A stretch of DNA of 64,000 nucleotides from Nocardia arizonensis (GCF_001310275.1 NZ_LGYZ01000050.1:62001-126000); one strand, 5' to 3'. Numbered from the stretch's first letter, positions 40,566 through 50,106 are shown. Made by a program: numbers and translations. The notes: generated by a model not told the origin, from the sequence alone.

Positions 40566-41471
40566 ATGCGCGAATCCGGCGCCGTATTCGACGCCCCGTC
40601 GACGGAGTACCGCCGTTCGACGGGACCGTATCGCGTCCGCGCCGAGACCATCGGCGAATTCGCCCGCGCGGTCCGGGATTCACCGCGCCGCGTCGGGGCG
40701 GCCGGGCTCGCGGCGCCCGCCTCGTTCGCCGCCACCATCCTCACCGGAGTCATCGGCGACGTGCTCACCGAACTGATCCCCGATGCGGCCGCCGACCGTA
40801 TCCTGCACGTCGACCAGGTGCTCGACCTGCGCAGACCGCTGCGCGACGGCGACCGCCTGACCTGTCGCACCGCGGTGGACTCCTTCCGGCACTTCGCCGA
40901 CTACCACGTCCTGGCGATCAGGACCGCCTTGGTCGATCACCGCGGCGTGATCGCGCAGTCCGGCACGACCTCCCTGCTCACCCGTGTCGGCGGCGACAGC
41001 GTGCCGTCGCCGCCGCGCGCGGATCGCCGTCCGCGCCGCCCGGCACCGGTTCGGGACGAGATCGACTCGGCCGCGGTCGACTTCGAGGACCTGTCGATCG
41101 GATACGAGACCGCGCCGTGGTCGGTGCTGCTGACCCGCGCCGAACTCGACCGCTACGCGCGGCTGACGGGGGCGACGGGCATCGCCCCGAGCACAGTCGA
41201 ACTCGCCTTCGCCACAACCTATCTCGCACGCCGACTCGGACCCGAGGCGATCGTGCGGCGGCTGCGCGCCCAGAGCTCACGCCACCTCCACCATCTGAGC
41301 ACGCCCGCATCGGAGACCGTCCGCGTCGAATTCCGCGGCCGCGTCACCGGTCTGGACATCGGGCGCAGGCGGGCCACACTCGCCCTCACCGCCCACAGCG
41401 GCAACCGCGCCCTGTTCGGTCACGCCGCGGTCGACGTGTACCTGCCGAACCGCCGTCACGGCGGGACCTGA
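40566..41471 (+). CDS. MaoC/FAS1-type dehydratase-like protein, active-site motif not found
   Basis: 301-residue protein resembling double hot-dog hydratases: an N-terminal MaoC_dehydrat_N-like half (YRVRAETIGEFARAVRDSPRR, ILHVDQVLDLRRPLRDGD) and a C-terminal half (WSVLLTRAELDRYARLTGA, ATTYLARRLG). Working (R)-hydratases have a D-x-N-P-x-H motif after the RYA-type helix; here the same place reads ATGIAPST, so the catalytic Asp and His are missing. It may be inactive, a structural partner, or a divergent family. ATG 40566 follows GAGAGG. The gene ends 5 bp from the convergent esterase gene. Confidence 0.7.
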   Translation: MRESGAVFDAPSTEYRRSTGPYRVRAETIGEFARAVRDSPRRVGAAGLAAPASFAATILTGVIGDVLTELIPDAAADRILHVDQVLDLRRPLRDGDRLTCRTAVDSFRHFADYHVLAIRTALVDHRGVIAQSGTTSLLTRVGGDSVPSPPRADRRPRRPAPVRDEIDSAAVDFEDLSIGYETAPWSVLLTRAELDRYARLTGATGIAPSTVELAFATTYLARRLGPEAIVRRLRAQSSRHLHHLSTPASETVRVEFRGRVTGLDIGRRRATLALTAHSGNRALFGHAAVDVYLPNRRHGGT

Positions 41472-41476
41472 TCCGG

Positions 41477-42520
41477 TCAGGGGGTACCGGCGACGCCGAG
41501 CGCGACCGCGAGCACCCGCCACGCGCGCGGCAGCTGGGCCTCGAAATCGACCCATGTGTGCATGCCCGCGTCGGAGTATTCGACCGTCGCGGGAATCCGC
41601 AGTTCGGCCAGCCTGCCCGCGAGACGTTCGGTGCATGCCCGCGCGCCCGCCTCCAGAGCCGCGCCGCCGCCTGCCGTCCCGAGGGCGGCGGCGATATCGG
41701 TCGCCCGCGCCACCTCGGTCAGATCGGCGTGGGTGGGCGCGCCGGAGGCCGCGGACAGGTAGACCGCCGTCCCGCGCAGTCGGTCCGCGCCGAGCACCGT
41801 GTCGTGTTCGGCCCATTCCGGCGAGGTCGGCGGGCCCCAGAGATTGTCCACATTGCCGCCGCGCGAGGCCACGGTGATGGTGGTGATGGCGTGCCCGAGC
41901 GGGTCGGCGGTGGAATAGCAGCCGCTCATTCCCGCCACCGCGCGGTACATGCCCGGATGGCGCTGCGCCAGCATCATGGCGGCCTGCGCCCCCATCGACA
42001 CCCCAGCGATGGCCCGCTTGCCGTTGGACCGCAGCAGTGATTCGACGATGGGCGGCAATTCGACGGTGAGAAAGGTCTCCCACCGGTTGAGTCCGAGTGC
42101 GGCGTCGTGGCGGTCCCAATCGCTGTACATGCTGCCCGTGCCGCCGCTGGTCAGCACCACATCGACCGGTTTGTCGGCGAAGTACTTCGCGGCGCCGCCC
42201 TTGCTCAGCCAGCCCGAGGTCGCCTCGCCGTCCACACCGTCGAGCAGATACAGCGTCGGACGCGGTCCGACGCCCGCGCCGCGCAGCACGTCGACGGCGA
42301 CCACACGGCGCATGGCCGCGGAGGCTATGGAGAGCCGCTCCCGATCCGGCGCGATCGTCTCACTGCCCAACAGGCCCGTGCGGGTCATCTTCGGGTCGAC
42401 GGCGGGTGCGGTACTCGTCGGCGGCGCGGGATTCGACGGGTCGGCCACGGCGGGTCCGCCGACGCAGCCCGCCGCCACGAGGGCCGCCATGGCGGCGGTG
42501 ATCGGTACTCGTCTGTTCAT
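41477..42520 (-). CDS. Exported antigen 85-like alpha/beta hydrolase (esterase/mycolyltransferase family)
   Basis: 347 residues with an N-terminal signal (MNRRVPITAAMAALVAAGC); the Cys at position 19 makes a lipoprotein possible, although the box is not ideal. The mature domain has LYLLDGVDG, a nucleophile elbow AGVSMGAQAAMMLA and the His segment GMHTWVDFE, as in the esterase D/antigen 85 family. Relatives transfer mycolic acids to trehalose or arabinogalactan, or hydrolyse esters. An activity on cell-envelope lipids is likely, but antigen 85 function itself is not established. ATG 42520 is chosen, with AGGAG 11 nt upstream. Confidence 0.87.
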   Translation of the reverse strand: MNRRVPITAAMAALVAAGCVGGPAVADPSNPAPPTSTAPAVDPKMTRTGLLGSETIAPDRERLSIASAAMRRVVAVDVLRGAGVGPRPTLYLLDGVDGEATSGWLSKGGAAKYFADKPVDVVLTSGGTGSMYSDWDRHDAALGLNRWETFLTVELPPIVESLLRSNGKRAIAGVSMGAQAAMMLAQRHPGMYRAVAGMSGCYSTADPLGHAITTITVASRGGNVDNLWGPPTSPEWAEHDTVLGADRLRGTAVYLSAASGAPTHADLTEVARATDIAAALGTAGGGAALEAGARACTERLAGRLAELRIPATVEYSDAGMHTWVDFEAQLPRAWRVLAVALGVAGTP

Positions 42521-42715
42521 TCGTTCGGGGGCTCCTCGGTACCCGCTGGGCGGGCGGTTCGCGGCGGGAGCGCGAACTCCCACCGCAACCGCGATTACCC
42601 AGTTGCCGAGCGAATCACGGTGGGGCCGGCGCCGATGCGAACGAATCGTACCGGCGCAGTCGGATTTCGCTTGGCACAGTGGCGATTTCGAAAACGGCCG
42701 ATCCGCAACTGTGAG

Positions 42716-43603
42716 CTATTCCACAGATTCGGGGACCGGATACAGACCGGGTCGGCGGCCGGACGCGCGCAGGTCGTGCAGCAGTTCGTGCGCGCGGGCG
42801 GCGAGTTCGGGAATGCGCCGGGTCCGGCCGGTCACCACGGTCGCCGTCAACGGCACCTCGGCCGCCGCGGTCATCAGCTCCAACACCTCCTCGGTCATCG
42901 CGAGCGGGGTCAGCGCGCCTGCCGCCTCGTCGACGGGCACCAGCACGGTCCCGCCCCCGCTGGACAGCAGCGACAGCGCACGCGATCCGAGGGGGTAGGC
43001 CAGCGCCGCCTGGACGCGGCGCAGCTTGTGCCTGGCCGCGGCCAGGCCGGCGCCGGGCACCGCCTCGTCGCGGTGCGGCGGGATGTGCAGGGCCACGACC
43101 TGGTAGGTCGGGGCGATGGAGATGCCGGTCTGCCGGGCCATCCGCCCGACCCCGTGCCCGGCCAGCAGCGCCGAGACCAGGGTCTGGGCCGCGGTCTGGT
43201 GCTCCTTCGCCACGACGCGGTGTTCCTCCACGTATGCGGTCGAGGCCGCCGTGGTGACCATCTCGAGGGCACGCACGATCAACCGCGCCCCCGCGACGAC
43301 CTGCTCGGGATCGTCGCGCTCGGCCCCGTCGGCCAGTAATTCCAGTACGGAGCGGATGCCGTCGTGGTAGGCCCCGAGCACGGTCTCGAGCGCCACGCCC
43401 TCACGGGCCCAGCGCGCCGCCGACCCGGCGATCTCGTCGGGCTGCCCGCCCGGCGGCGCGGGCCGTCCGAGCGTGCGGACCGCGGCGGCCAGGCAGTGCC
43501 GGGTGACGGTCGTGAGATCGCCCGGCGCGGTGCCGCGCGGACGATAGGACAGATGCTCGACGAGTCTGCTCGCCAGGGTCCCGGTATCGGACCCGGTTCT
43601 CAT
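42716..43603 (-). CDS. PucR-like protein lacking the C-terminal helix-turn-helix
   Basis: 295 residues that match the first ~290 residues of the PucR regulator at 12959-14176: WAREGVALETVLGAYHDGIRSVLEL, AYVEEHRVVAKEHQTAAQTLVSALL, HKLRRVQAAL, LSLLSSGGGTVLVP and AARAHELLHDL. It stops (GAA TAG) exactly where the paralogue goes on into its DNA-binding domain, and nothing downstream restores that domain. ATG 43603 (GGTGGG just upstream) is preferred over ATG 43612. It may be a sensory or dominant-negative partner of the full PucR protein, or a gene in decay. Confidence 0.82.
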   Translation of the reverse strand: MRTGSDTGTLASRLVEHLSYRPRGTAPGDLTTVTRHCLAAAVRTLGRPAPPGGQPDEIAGSAARWAREGVALETVLGAYHDGIRSVLELLADGAERDDPEQVVAGARLIVRALEMVTTAASTAYVEEHRVVAKEHQTAAQTLVSALLAGHGVGRMARQTGISIAPTYQVVALHIPPHRDEAVPGAGLAAARHKLRRVQAALAYPLGSRALSLLSSGGGTVLVPVDEAAGALTPLAMTEEVLELMTAAAEVPLTATVVTGRTRRIPELAARAHELLHDLRASGRRPGLYPVPESVE

Positions 43604-44166
43604 ACCCACCATGACTATCGAAGGCTAGCCACGACCGTCGATCCATTACAGACTCGCCGATCCGAACTTGGTATTTCCCCAGCCTTCCCGGCCCATCTTG
43701 GGTGAAATCACAAGCCGATCACGGCCGTTGGGCGCTATCGTCCCGAAGGGCCGCCCACTGCCCGCTCCGACAAAGGATTTCGCCTCCGGCGGTTGGCAAC
43801 TACTCAGCCACCTGGATTTCGTTTCGGGGCGAAATGCGCACCGAACGCGAGCGCGCAGCGCCGGCCGCGCAATTCCGGCGCTGCGCGCGTCACCGACGGT
43901 AGATGCCGTGACGGTTCCGATCGGAAAGTCTGTCATTGTCACCACCGTGGAGCCCCGCGACCGGGACCGCGCACAACGCCGGAGCGGCGCGGCGGCGGGC
44001 GACGCTCTGCCGAGAGCTTCCGCGGTATCGCTGTGAGCTGTCCCATCAGATCGGCGGATCCCCTGTGCCGCGCGTCTCAGCAGGGATAACATCGAGCGCC
44101 GCGCCTGAAGTACGGTTATCCCGGCGGACGGGCAGCAACATCGAGTTCGAAGGACAGCACCACCAT
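43604..44166. other. 0.56-kb stretch without a supported gene
   Basis: Lies between the divergent HTH-less PucR gene and accD. Open frames on both strands lack ribosome sites and recognisable products. It must contain both promoters, but I cannot place them with confidence. Confidence 0.5.
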
Positions 44167-45717
44167 ATGAGCGGTACACGCGAGAAGCTGGAGGAACTCC
44201 GGGACATCCTGGAGCTCGCCGAGGAACCCGCCGGCGAAACCGGCATCGCGAAACGCAAGAGCAAAGGCATACCCAGCGCCCGCGAGCGTGTCCGCATGTT
44301 GCTCGACCCGGGTTCCTTCGTCGAAATGGGCGCGCTCATGCGCCAGCCCGGGGCCGAGAACGCCATGTACGGCGATGGCGTGGTAACCGGCCGGGGATAT
44401 ATCGACGGCAGGCCGGTCGTGGTGATCGCCCACGATCAGACCGTGCACGGCGGCTCGGTCGGCGAGATGTTCGGGCGCAAGGTCGCCGCGGCGATGGAAT
44501 TCGCCCAGGAGAACGCCTGCCCGGTGGTGGCGATCAACGATTCCGGCGGCGCCCGCATCCAGGACGCGGTGACCTCGCTGGCCTGGTACGCGCTCATGTG
44601 CCGCCGCCAGGAGGATCTGTCGGGATTCGTCCCGATGGTGGCCGTCATGCTCGGCAAATGCGCCGCGGGCTCGGTGTACGGCCCGGTGAACATGGACGTT
44701 CTCGTCGCCACCGAGAAGTCCTACATGTTCGTCACCGGCCCCGAGGTGATCAAGGCGGTGACCGGCCACAGCGTGACCGCGGAGGAACTCGGCGGCGCGG
44801 CCGTGCAGGCCGAGATCGGCACCATCCACCACGTCGCGCCGGACGAGCAGGCCGCCTTCGACTGGGTCCGCTCCTACCTCAGCTACCTGCCCTCGAGCTG
44901 CCTGGAACAGCCGCCGGTCGTGAATCCGGGGCTCGAACCCGAGCTCACCGCGCACGATCGCGAACTCGACGCCCTCATCCCGGACTCGGACAAGGTCGGC
45001 TACGACATGCACGAGATCCTGCTGCGGATCTTCGACGACGGCGCATTCCACGAGATCGGCGCGGCCACCGCGCAGAACCTGATCACCGGGTTCGCCCGGG
45101 TCGACGGCCGCAGCATCGGGGTGGTCGCCAATCAGCCGCAGGTGCTCGGCGGGGCACTCGACGCCAAGTGCTCGGACAAGGCGACGCATTTCATCCGGCT
45201 CTGCGACGCCTTCGGACTTCCGCTGGTGTTCGTGGTGGACACCCCGGGCGTGCTGCCGGGCGTCGAGGAGGAGCGCGCGGGCGTCATCAAGCGCGGCGGA
45301 CGCTTCTTCCGCGCCGTCATCGAGGCGACGGTGCCGGTGGTGACCGTGGTGACCCGCAAGGCATACGGCGGCGGCTACGCGGTGATGGGCTGCAAACAGC
45401 TCGGCTCGGATATCAGCCTGGCCTGGCCGACCGCCCGTATCGCGGTCATGGGCGCGGAGAGCATGGTCGGCATCGTCGGCCGCAGGCAGCTCGAGGCGGT
45501 GCAGGCCCAGGATCGCCCCGCCGTGCGACAGCAGATGATCGACTTCTACAACGCCACCCTCGCCACCCCGTGGATCGCGGCCGAACGCGGTTACATCGAC
45601 GCGGTCATCGAGCCGTCGCAGACCCGCCTCGAGATCCGCAAGGCGCTGCGCCTTTTGCGCGACAAGGGCGCCGTCCGCAAGCCGAATCCGCGCAAACACA
45701 GCCTGCTGCCGGTCTAG
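44167..45717 (+). CDS. Acyl-CoA carboxylase, carboxyltransferase (beta) subunit
   Basis: 516-residue AccD/PccB-type subunit that moves CO2 from carboxybiotin to an acyl-CoA (acetyl-, propionyl- or longer). The N-terminal half has the crotonase-like acyl-CoA site ([28 protein letters not shown]), the second half the biotin site ([39 protein letters not shown]). No biotinylated alpha subunit lies nearby, so it must pair with one encoded elsewhere. The start is ATG 44167, with a weak AAGGA upstream. Products of such enzymes feed fatty and mycolic acid synthesis. A strong hairpin follows the stop. Confidence 0.95.
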   Translation: MSGTREKLEELRDILELAEEPAGETGIAKRKSKGIPSARERVRMLLDPGSFVEMGALMRQPGAENAMYGDGVVTGRGYIDGRPVVVIAHDQTVHGGSVGEMFGRKVAAAMEFAQENACPVVAINDSGGARIQDAVTSLAWYALMCRRQEDLSGFVPMVAVMLGKCAAGSVYGPVNMDVLVATEKSYMFVTGPEVIKAVTGHSVTAEELGGAAVQAEIGTIHHVAPDEQAAFDWVRSYLSYLPSSCLEQPPVVNPGLEPELTAHDRELDALIPDSDKVGYDMHEILLRIFDDGAFHEIGAATAQNLITGFARVDGRSIGVVANQPQVLGGALDAKCSDKATHFIRLCDAFGLPLVFVVDTPGVLPGVEEERAGVIKRGGRFFRAVIEATVPVVTVVTRKAYGGGYAVMGCKQLGSDISLAWPTARIAVMGAESMVGIVGRRQLEAVQAQDRPAVRQQMIDFYNATLATPWIAAERGYIDAVIEPSQTRLEIRKALRLLRDKGAVRKPNPRKHSLLPV

Positions 45718-45726
45718 TCGCCGACC

Positions 45727-45762
45727 CCCGGTTGTGTTGTCGTAGTTCACAACACAGCCGGG
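45727..45762 (+). terminator. Terminator hairpin after accD
   Basis: CCCGGTTGTGTTGT (45727-45740) pairs with ACAACACAGCCGGG (45749-45762) through 14 positions with one G-T pair and an 8-nt loop. It begins 10 bp after the accD stop and has no U-tract, as is common in actinobacteria. Confidence 0.85.
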
Positions 45763-45941
45763 CGATCGTATGATGAACATCCGGACTCGTTCGCGTTCGG
45801 TGATCGCGGGCGAATTCGGCACCCTACGCTTCGGTGCGTGCCTGGCCCTCGTTCGCCGCGCGTGGCCTCGCACGCGGTGTGCCCGCCGCGCCCGCCCCTA
45901 CCCGGCCCGGCGGGCATGCCGCACTTCGATTGCGGCCCAAT

Positions 45942-46529
45942 TCAGTTCGCCGACCCGCCCCAGGTCAGGCCCACCTTCGCCCATTCGGTTTCCCACAGTC
46001 GCGCCCGGCGGCGGTCCAAACCGCCGCGCAACGCGAGATAGCTTCCGACGCAGGCGATGAGCACCGCGCCGTGGACGGCAAGACAGGTCAGCACCGCGCG
46101 GCTCAGTGCCCGGTCCGACGCGGGCGGTTCGACCACCCGGTCCGCGGAATCCAGCCAGATCGGCAGCGTCGCACCGACTTTCACCACGATATCGGAGTGG
46201 TAATCGCCGGTGTGGACAGTGCCGTCGGCATCGCGCCAGGTGAGCTTCACCGGGATGATCGGCGCGTACAGCGGCGCCTGGCCGACCTCGGTGACCGTCG
46301 CGTCGACCTTGTGCAGCCGCGCCGTCTGCGTCTGCACCGCCCTGGTCTCGGCGGCGTGCACGGGCAGTCCGACGAAAAGGATCACCAACGGCACGGCCGC
46401 CAGCACCACCACCGCGAGCAGGACGGCGATTCCGGTCTGCCAGCGATCCTCGCCGCGGCGCATGGGATTGCGGTCAAGGCCGACGCGGCGGCAGGTACGA
46501 CGGACGATATCGATCGACCCGGTGGTCAT
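45942..46529 (-). CDS. Rv1733c-like membrane protein with two transmembrane segments
   Basis: 195 residues. RNPMRRGEDRWQTGIAVLLA leads into a first membrane helix (LLAVVVLAAVPLVILFVGLP), followed by an external domain of about 90 residues (VDATVTEVG, VKLTWRDADGTVHTGDY, PIWLDSADRVVEPP) and a second helix (LTCLAVHGAVLIACVGSYLAL). This layout and the NPxxR..D-R/L-E start are those of the Rv1733c family, a dormancy antigen of M. tuberculosis with unknown function. Its ATG overlaps the TetR stop (ATGA), so both are co-translated and TetR probably controls it. Confidence 0.85.
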   Translation of the reverse strand: MTTGSIDIVRRTCRRVGLDRNPMRRGEDRWQTGIAVLLAVVVLAAVPLVILFVGLPVHAAETRAVQTQTARLHKVDATVTEVGQAPLYAPIIPVKLTWRDADGTVHTGDYHSDIVVKVGATLPIWLDSADRVVEPPASDRALSRAVLTCLAVHGAVLIACVGSYLALRGGLDRRRARLWETEWAKVGLTWGGSAN

Positions 46530-47170
46530 GGCGCCGACTCCTCGTACCGCCGCACGGCGACCAGTTCGTCCAGCGCGGCGAAGAAGGACTCGACGAGCCG
46601 GGGCAGATCCGCGGGATCGTCCCCCTCCGCCCACGCCTGCGACGCGGCCAGCAGCATTGCGGAACCCGCCGCCACGGCCGCGGCCGGCCGCGGATCGAAG
46701 CCCGGATCGACGCCGAGTCTGGTCGCCATGATGCGCACCGATTCGCGCTGGCCCGCCGCCCGAATCCGCTGATACCCGGCGAAGAGGGCGGGTTCGCGCT
46801 CGATGCGCCGGAACAGCTCCCAGCGCGGCGGGAGCAGAACCGCGCGCTCGCCGCCGTAGGCGTCCTCGAGCCAGTCGTGCACGGCGGCGTGGAAGGCGAT
46901 CAGCGGCGCCTCGGCGAGCGGGCGCCGCAGCAGCGCGTCGTTGAACAGGTGCACGTCCTGGTCGACGGCGCCGAGGACGGCCTCCTCGATGGAGCCGAAG
47001 TGTCTGCTGAAGGTGCGGCGTGTGACCCCGGCCCGTTCGGTGATGTCCTCCACGCTGATCGCGTCGAGTCCTCGCTCGGCCAGCAGATCGAACGCGGCTC
47101 GCGACATCGCCGCGCGACTGCGCCGGGTGCGTAGCCTGCGGCCGTCGACGTCGACATCCGCGGTACCCAT
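46526..47170 (-). CDS. TetR-family transcriptional regulator
   Basis: 214 residues. The helix-turn-helix is in AFDLLAERGLDAISVEDITERAG (two joined helices) and VTRRTFSRHFGSIEEAVLGAV. The C-terminal domain (WELFRRIEREPALFAGYQRIR) is typical of the AcrR/MftR-like subgroup. It is first in a two-gene operon with the Rv1733c-like membrane protein (4-bp overlap). A 21-bp dyad 17 bp upstream of its start is a likely autoregulatory operator. The divergent neighbour is the SRPBCC-AMP ligase gene, another possible target. Confidence 0.93.
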   Translation of the reverse strand: MGTADVDVDGRRLRTRRSRAAMSRAAFDLLAERGLDAISVEDITERAGVTRRTFSRHFGSIEEAVLGAVDQDVHLFNDALLRRPLAEAPLIAFHAAVHDWLEDAYGGERAVLLPPRWELFRRIEREPALFAGYQRIRAAGQRESVRIMATRLGVDPGFDPRPAAAVAAGSAMLLAASQAWAEGDDPADLPRLVESFFAALDELVAVRRYEESAP

Positions 47171-47186
47171 GACACGATTCTACGAC

Positions 47187-47207
47187 TATTGTCCCGATGA
47201 GACATTA
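47187..47207. promoter_or_regulatory. Probable TetR operator (21-bp dyad)
   Basis: The dyad begins TATTGTCCC and ends GAGACATTA; 8 of 10 symmetric positions match (TAnTGTCnC pattern). It lies 17 bp upstream of the TetR start codon, where autorepression sites usually occur. Confidence 0.5.
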
Positions 47208-47423
47208 TTTCGGCGAAGTTTCCGATCGCCCCGGCCGATCTTCCGGCCCCCGGCCGGACGACGCGCCGAAGCGCTGCGCGCCAACGACACTCACACCCAG
47301 TGGAAATAGCCGAAACCTATCACGATGAAACGCACGGAATTTCACGGATCGGATTATGAATCGTCACAGAAAGTCTCGAGGTTTTCGGGCCGTACGATGG
47401 CGGGAATACCCGGACCATCCGGC

Positions 47424-47454
47424 CTGCGATTATCCCAAAAAGGTTGAATCGCAG
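47424..47454. repeat. Inverted repeat upstream of the SRPBCC-AMP ligase gene
   Basis: CTGCGATT (47424-47431) and AATCGCAG (47447-47454) are perfect 8-bp arms with a 15-nt spacer, about 140 bp upstream of the gene at 47595. Possible operator or leader hairpin. Confidence 0.45.
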
Positions 47455-47594
47455 GTCGATTCGATCTTCGAACCGCCGATATCCGGCTCCGACCAGCGCG
47501 GATATCCATGCTTGACCCAAAGTGAATCCGGGGTTACAAATGAAATCTCCGCCGACCCGAGCTGTTCGAACTGGCCGACGAGAATTGCACGCCA

Positions 47595-49694
47595 ATGGTT
47601 GCCGATGTCATCGACGTGGTCGCGGAGTTCGCGATCCCGCGCTCCGCGGTATGGGACCTGCTGCTGGAGCCCCAGACCTATCCCCGCGTCTTCCCCGGTA
47701 TCGGGGCCTGCGAACCGTTGGAGAGTGTCGACGGGAACGCGATGATGCGCGTCCGGGTCGGCACCGCCCGGCGCGGCATCCGAACCCACTCCGTGCGCAT
47801 CGTCGTCGGGCGTATCCGCGACGGCTTCGAACTCCAGTGCCCCGCCATCGGCAGCTTCGCCTCGGTCCGGCTCACCGGGGACGAGGAGCGCACGAAGATC
47901 GTCGTGACCTACTTCGCCGCCAACCGCGTCCATCCGACCGTCGCCGAAGCGTCCAACGCCGCCGTCACCGAGTGGACCCGCGCCGGACTCGGGCGCGTCA
48001 AGGACCTCATCCGCGGGGCGCGCACCTCCGTGGTGGTCAACGGGGAGAATTCGCCGCTGCGCCGACACACCGAGGTCACCAAGCAGATCGTCACGGCGGG
48101 TGTCGCGGTCACCTACCGACTCGACCGCGGCATCCGGCAGCTGCGCCGCCTCGCCGAATGGGGCTTCAACCTGGAAGGCGGCTACGCGGCCGCGGCCGCC
48201 TTCTGCCCCGAGCGCATCGCCGTGGTCGACGCCGAAGGCGTGCGGACCTTCGGCGAGATGCACGCGCGCACCCACGCGCTCGCCGCGGCCATGAGCGCGA
48301 CCGGACTCGGCCCGGGTGACGCCATCGGGCTGCTCGCCCGCAACCACCGCGGCATGGTGGAACTGATGGTCGCGGCGGGCAAACTCGGCGTGGACGTCGC
48401 CCTGCTCAACACCGGACTGCCGACGCGGCGCATCGAGGAGGTCGTCCAGCGCGACAAGCTCACGGCGCTGTTCGTCGATGCCGAATTCGACCACCTCGTG
48501 CGGTACCTGCACTCCGACATCGCCCGCTACGCCGTGGACATCCGCCCGCCCGGCACCGGGCCGACCAGCATCGAGGAGCTGATCGCCCAGGGGCACGAAC
48601 GCTTCCCCAAGCCGACCCATTCGGGCAAGCTCATCGTGCTCACCTCCGGCACCTCGGGCACGCCCAAGGGCGCGCGCCGACCGCACCCCAAGGGTTTCGG
48701 GACCGTGGCGGCACTGCTGTCGCGTATCCCGCTGCGCGCCAACGACACCATGCTCATCCCGGCGCCGCTGTTCCATACCTGGGGGCTGGCCGCGCTCCAG
48801 ATGAGCACCGCGCTGCGCGCGACGGTGGTGCTGCCGTCGCAGTTCGACGCCGAGGACTGTCTGCGCCTGATCGCCGAGCATCGGGTCACCACGTTCATCG
48901 CGGTGCCGATCATGGTGCACCGCATCCTCGAACTGCCGGCGCACATCCGCGAGCGCTACGACACGTCCAGTCTGCGAGTGGTGGCGAGCTGTGGCGCGCC
49001 GTTGACAGCCAATACCGTGCTGCGGTTCATGGACGAGTACGGCGACATCCTCTACAACGTCTACGGCTCCACCGAGGTGTCCTGGGCCACCGTCGCCGAT
49101 CCGGCGGACCTGCGCACCTCGCCGACCACCGCGGGCCGTCCGCCGCTCGGTACCCGGGTCGCGGTGCTCGGACCGGACCACCAGCCGCTGCCGGTCGGCG
49201 CGACCGGGCACATCTTCGTCGGCAACCACATGCTCTTCGACGGCTATGTCAACTCCGCGCCGCCCGATGAGGCCGACGGCATGCTCGACACCGGCGACCT
49301 CGGGTATCTGGACGCGACCGGAAAACTGTTCATCGACGGCCGCGACGACGAGATGATCATCTCCGGCGGCGAGAACGTCTTCCCGCGCCCGGTGGAGGAG
49401 GCGCTCGCGTATCTGCCCCAGGTCAGCGAGGTCGCCGTGGTGGGCGTGCCCGATCAGGAGTTCGGTCAGCGGCTCGCGGCCTTCGTGGTCAAACGCGAAG
49501 GGTCGGGCCTGGATTCGGATATGGTGCGCAACTACATCAAGCACCGGCTCAGCCGTTTCTCGGTGCCGCGCGACGTCACCTTCCTCAGCGCGCTGCCGCG
49601 CGGTGAGACCGGCAAGATCCTCAAGCGGCTGCTCATCGGGCCGTCCGCGGGCGATCCGTCCGCAATCGGGTCGGCCCTGCCGGGTCCGTCGTAG
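47595..49694 (+). CDS. SRPBCC domain fused to acyl-CoA synthetase (FadD-like)
   Basis: 699 residues, longer than a normal FadD (about 540-560). Residues 1-150 form an SRPBCC/polyketide cyclase-like domain (VVAEFAIPRSAVWDLLLEPQ, YPRVFPGI, VVTYFAANRVHP). The remainder is an adenylate-forming enzyme: P-loop LTSGTSGTPKGARR near residue 350, VYGSTE, GMLDTGDLGYLD and the terminal Lys in PRGETGKILKR. It should activate a fatty or other carboxylic acid to acyl-AMP/CoA; the SRPBCC domain may hold a hydrophobic substrate. The C-terminal part resembles FadD2/FadD12. ATG 47595 is kept because the SRPBCC domain is complete from there. Divergent from the TetR operon. Confidence 0.87.
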   Translation: MVADVIDVVAEFAIPRSAVWDLLLEPQTYPRVFPGIGACEPLESVDGNAMMRVRVGTARRGIRTHSVRIVVGRIRDGFELQCPAIGSFASVRLTGDEERTKIVVTYFAANRVHPTVAEASNAAVTEWTRAGLGRVKDLIRGARTSVVVNGENSPLRRHTEVTKQIVTAGVAVTYRLDRGIRQLRRLAEWGFNLEGGYAAAAAFCPERIAVVDAEGVRTFGEMHARTHALAAAMSATGLGPGDAIGLLARNHRGMVELMVAAGKLGVDVALLNTGLPTRRIEEVVQRDKLTALFVDAEFDHLVRYLHSDIARYAVDIRPPGTGPTSIEELIAQGHERFPKPTHSGKLIVLTSGTSGTPKGARRPHPKGFGTVAALLSRIPLRANDTMLIPAPLFHTWGLAALQMSTALRATVVLPSQFDAEDCLRLIAEHRVTTFIAVPIMVHRILELPAHIRERYDTSSLRVVASCGAPLTANTVLRFMDEYGDILYNVYGSTEVSWATVADPADLRTSPTTAGRPPLGTRVAVLGPDHQPLPVGATGHIFVGNHMLFDGYVNSAPPDEADGMLDTGDLGYLDATGKLFIDGRDDEMIISGGENVFPRPVEEALAYLPQVSEVAVVGVPDQEFGQRLAAFVVKREGSGLDSDMVRNYIKHRLSRFSVPRDVTFLSALPRGETGKILKRLLIGPSAGDPSAIGSALPGPS

Positions 49695-49856
49695 CGGTCG
49701 CGATGTCGCGGCGGGGGCGGGTCGGGCGCGGTACTGGACATCTCACCACTCGGTTCCCGGTATCCCTGTGAGTCCCATGAGGTATCTGCGTATCGCGCCC
49801 GCGGACGGCCGGCGAATCTACTGTTCGGGTATGTCTCCGATCGAGTTGCCCGCACC

Positions 49857-50063
49857 ATGAGCGCGCACAGCCGTCCGGCCGTCGTCGTCCGTACCCGTGA
49901 AATACTGAATTATTTCGGCAAATGCCCGGTATGCGGCTATCCGGCCAATGCCACCGAGGTCCGCGGGGTCACCTCCCGCGGCGAACAGCAGATCACTGTC
50001 ACGGCCACCTGCGGCCTACCCTGCGGATGGTCGGGCCCGGCGCCGCTGACCATCATGACCTGA
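49857..50063 (+). CDS. Small zinc-ribbon-like protein of unknown function
   Basis: 68 residues with one CPVCG knuckle and a later CGLPCG pair, which together could bind one zinc. No other domain is visible. ATG 49857 is a reasonable start, although no strong ribosome site precedes it. It lies between the AMP ligase and the convergent lipase gene. The four-cysteine spacing argues for a real gene. Confidence 0.6.
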   Translation: MSAHSRPAVVVRTREILNYFGKCPVCGYPANATEVRGVTSRGEQQITVTATCGLPCGWSGPAPLTIMT

Positions 50064-50106
50064 CACCACGCGAGATCGCGCCGCATCCTCGGCCGCATTC
50101 GTATTC

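Noticed and set aside
43646..44179. 177-residue minus-strand frame upstream of accD
   Set aside because: No ribosome site, overlaps the accD start, Ser/Arg/Pro-rich composition typical of a shadow.
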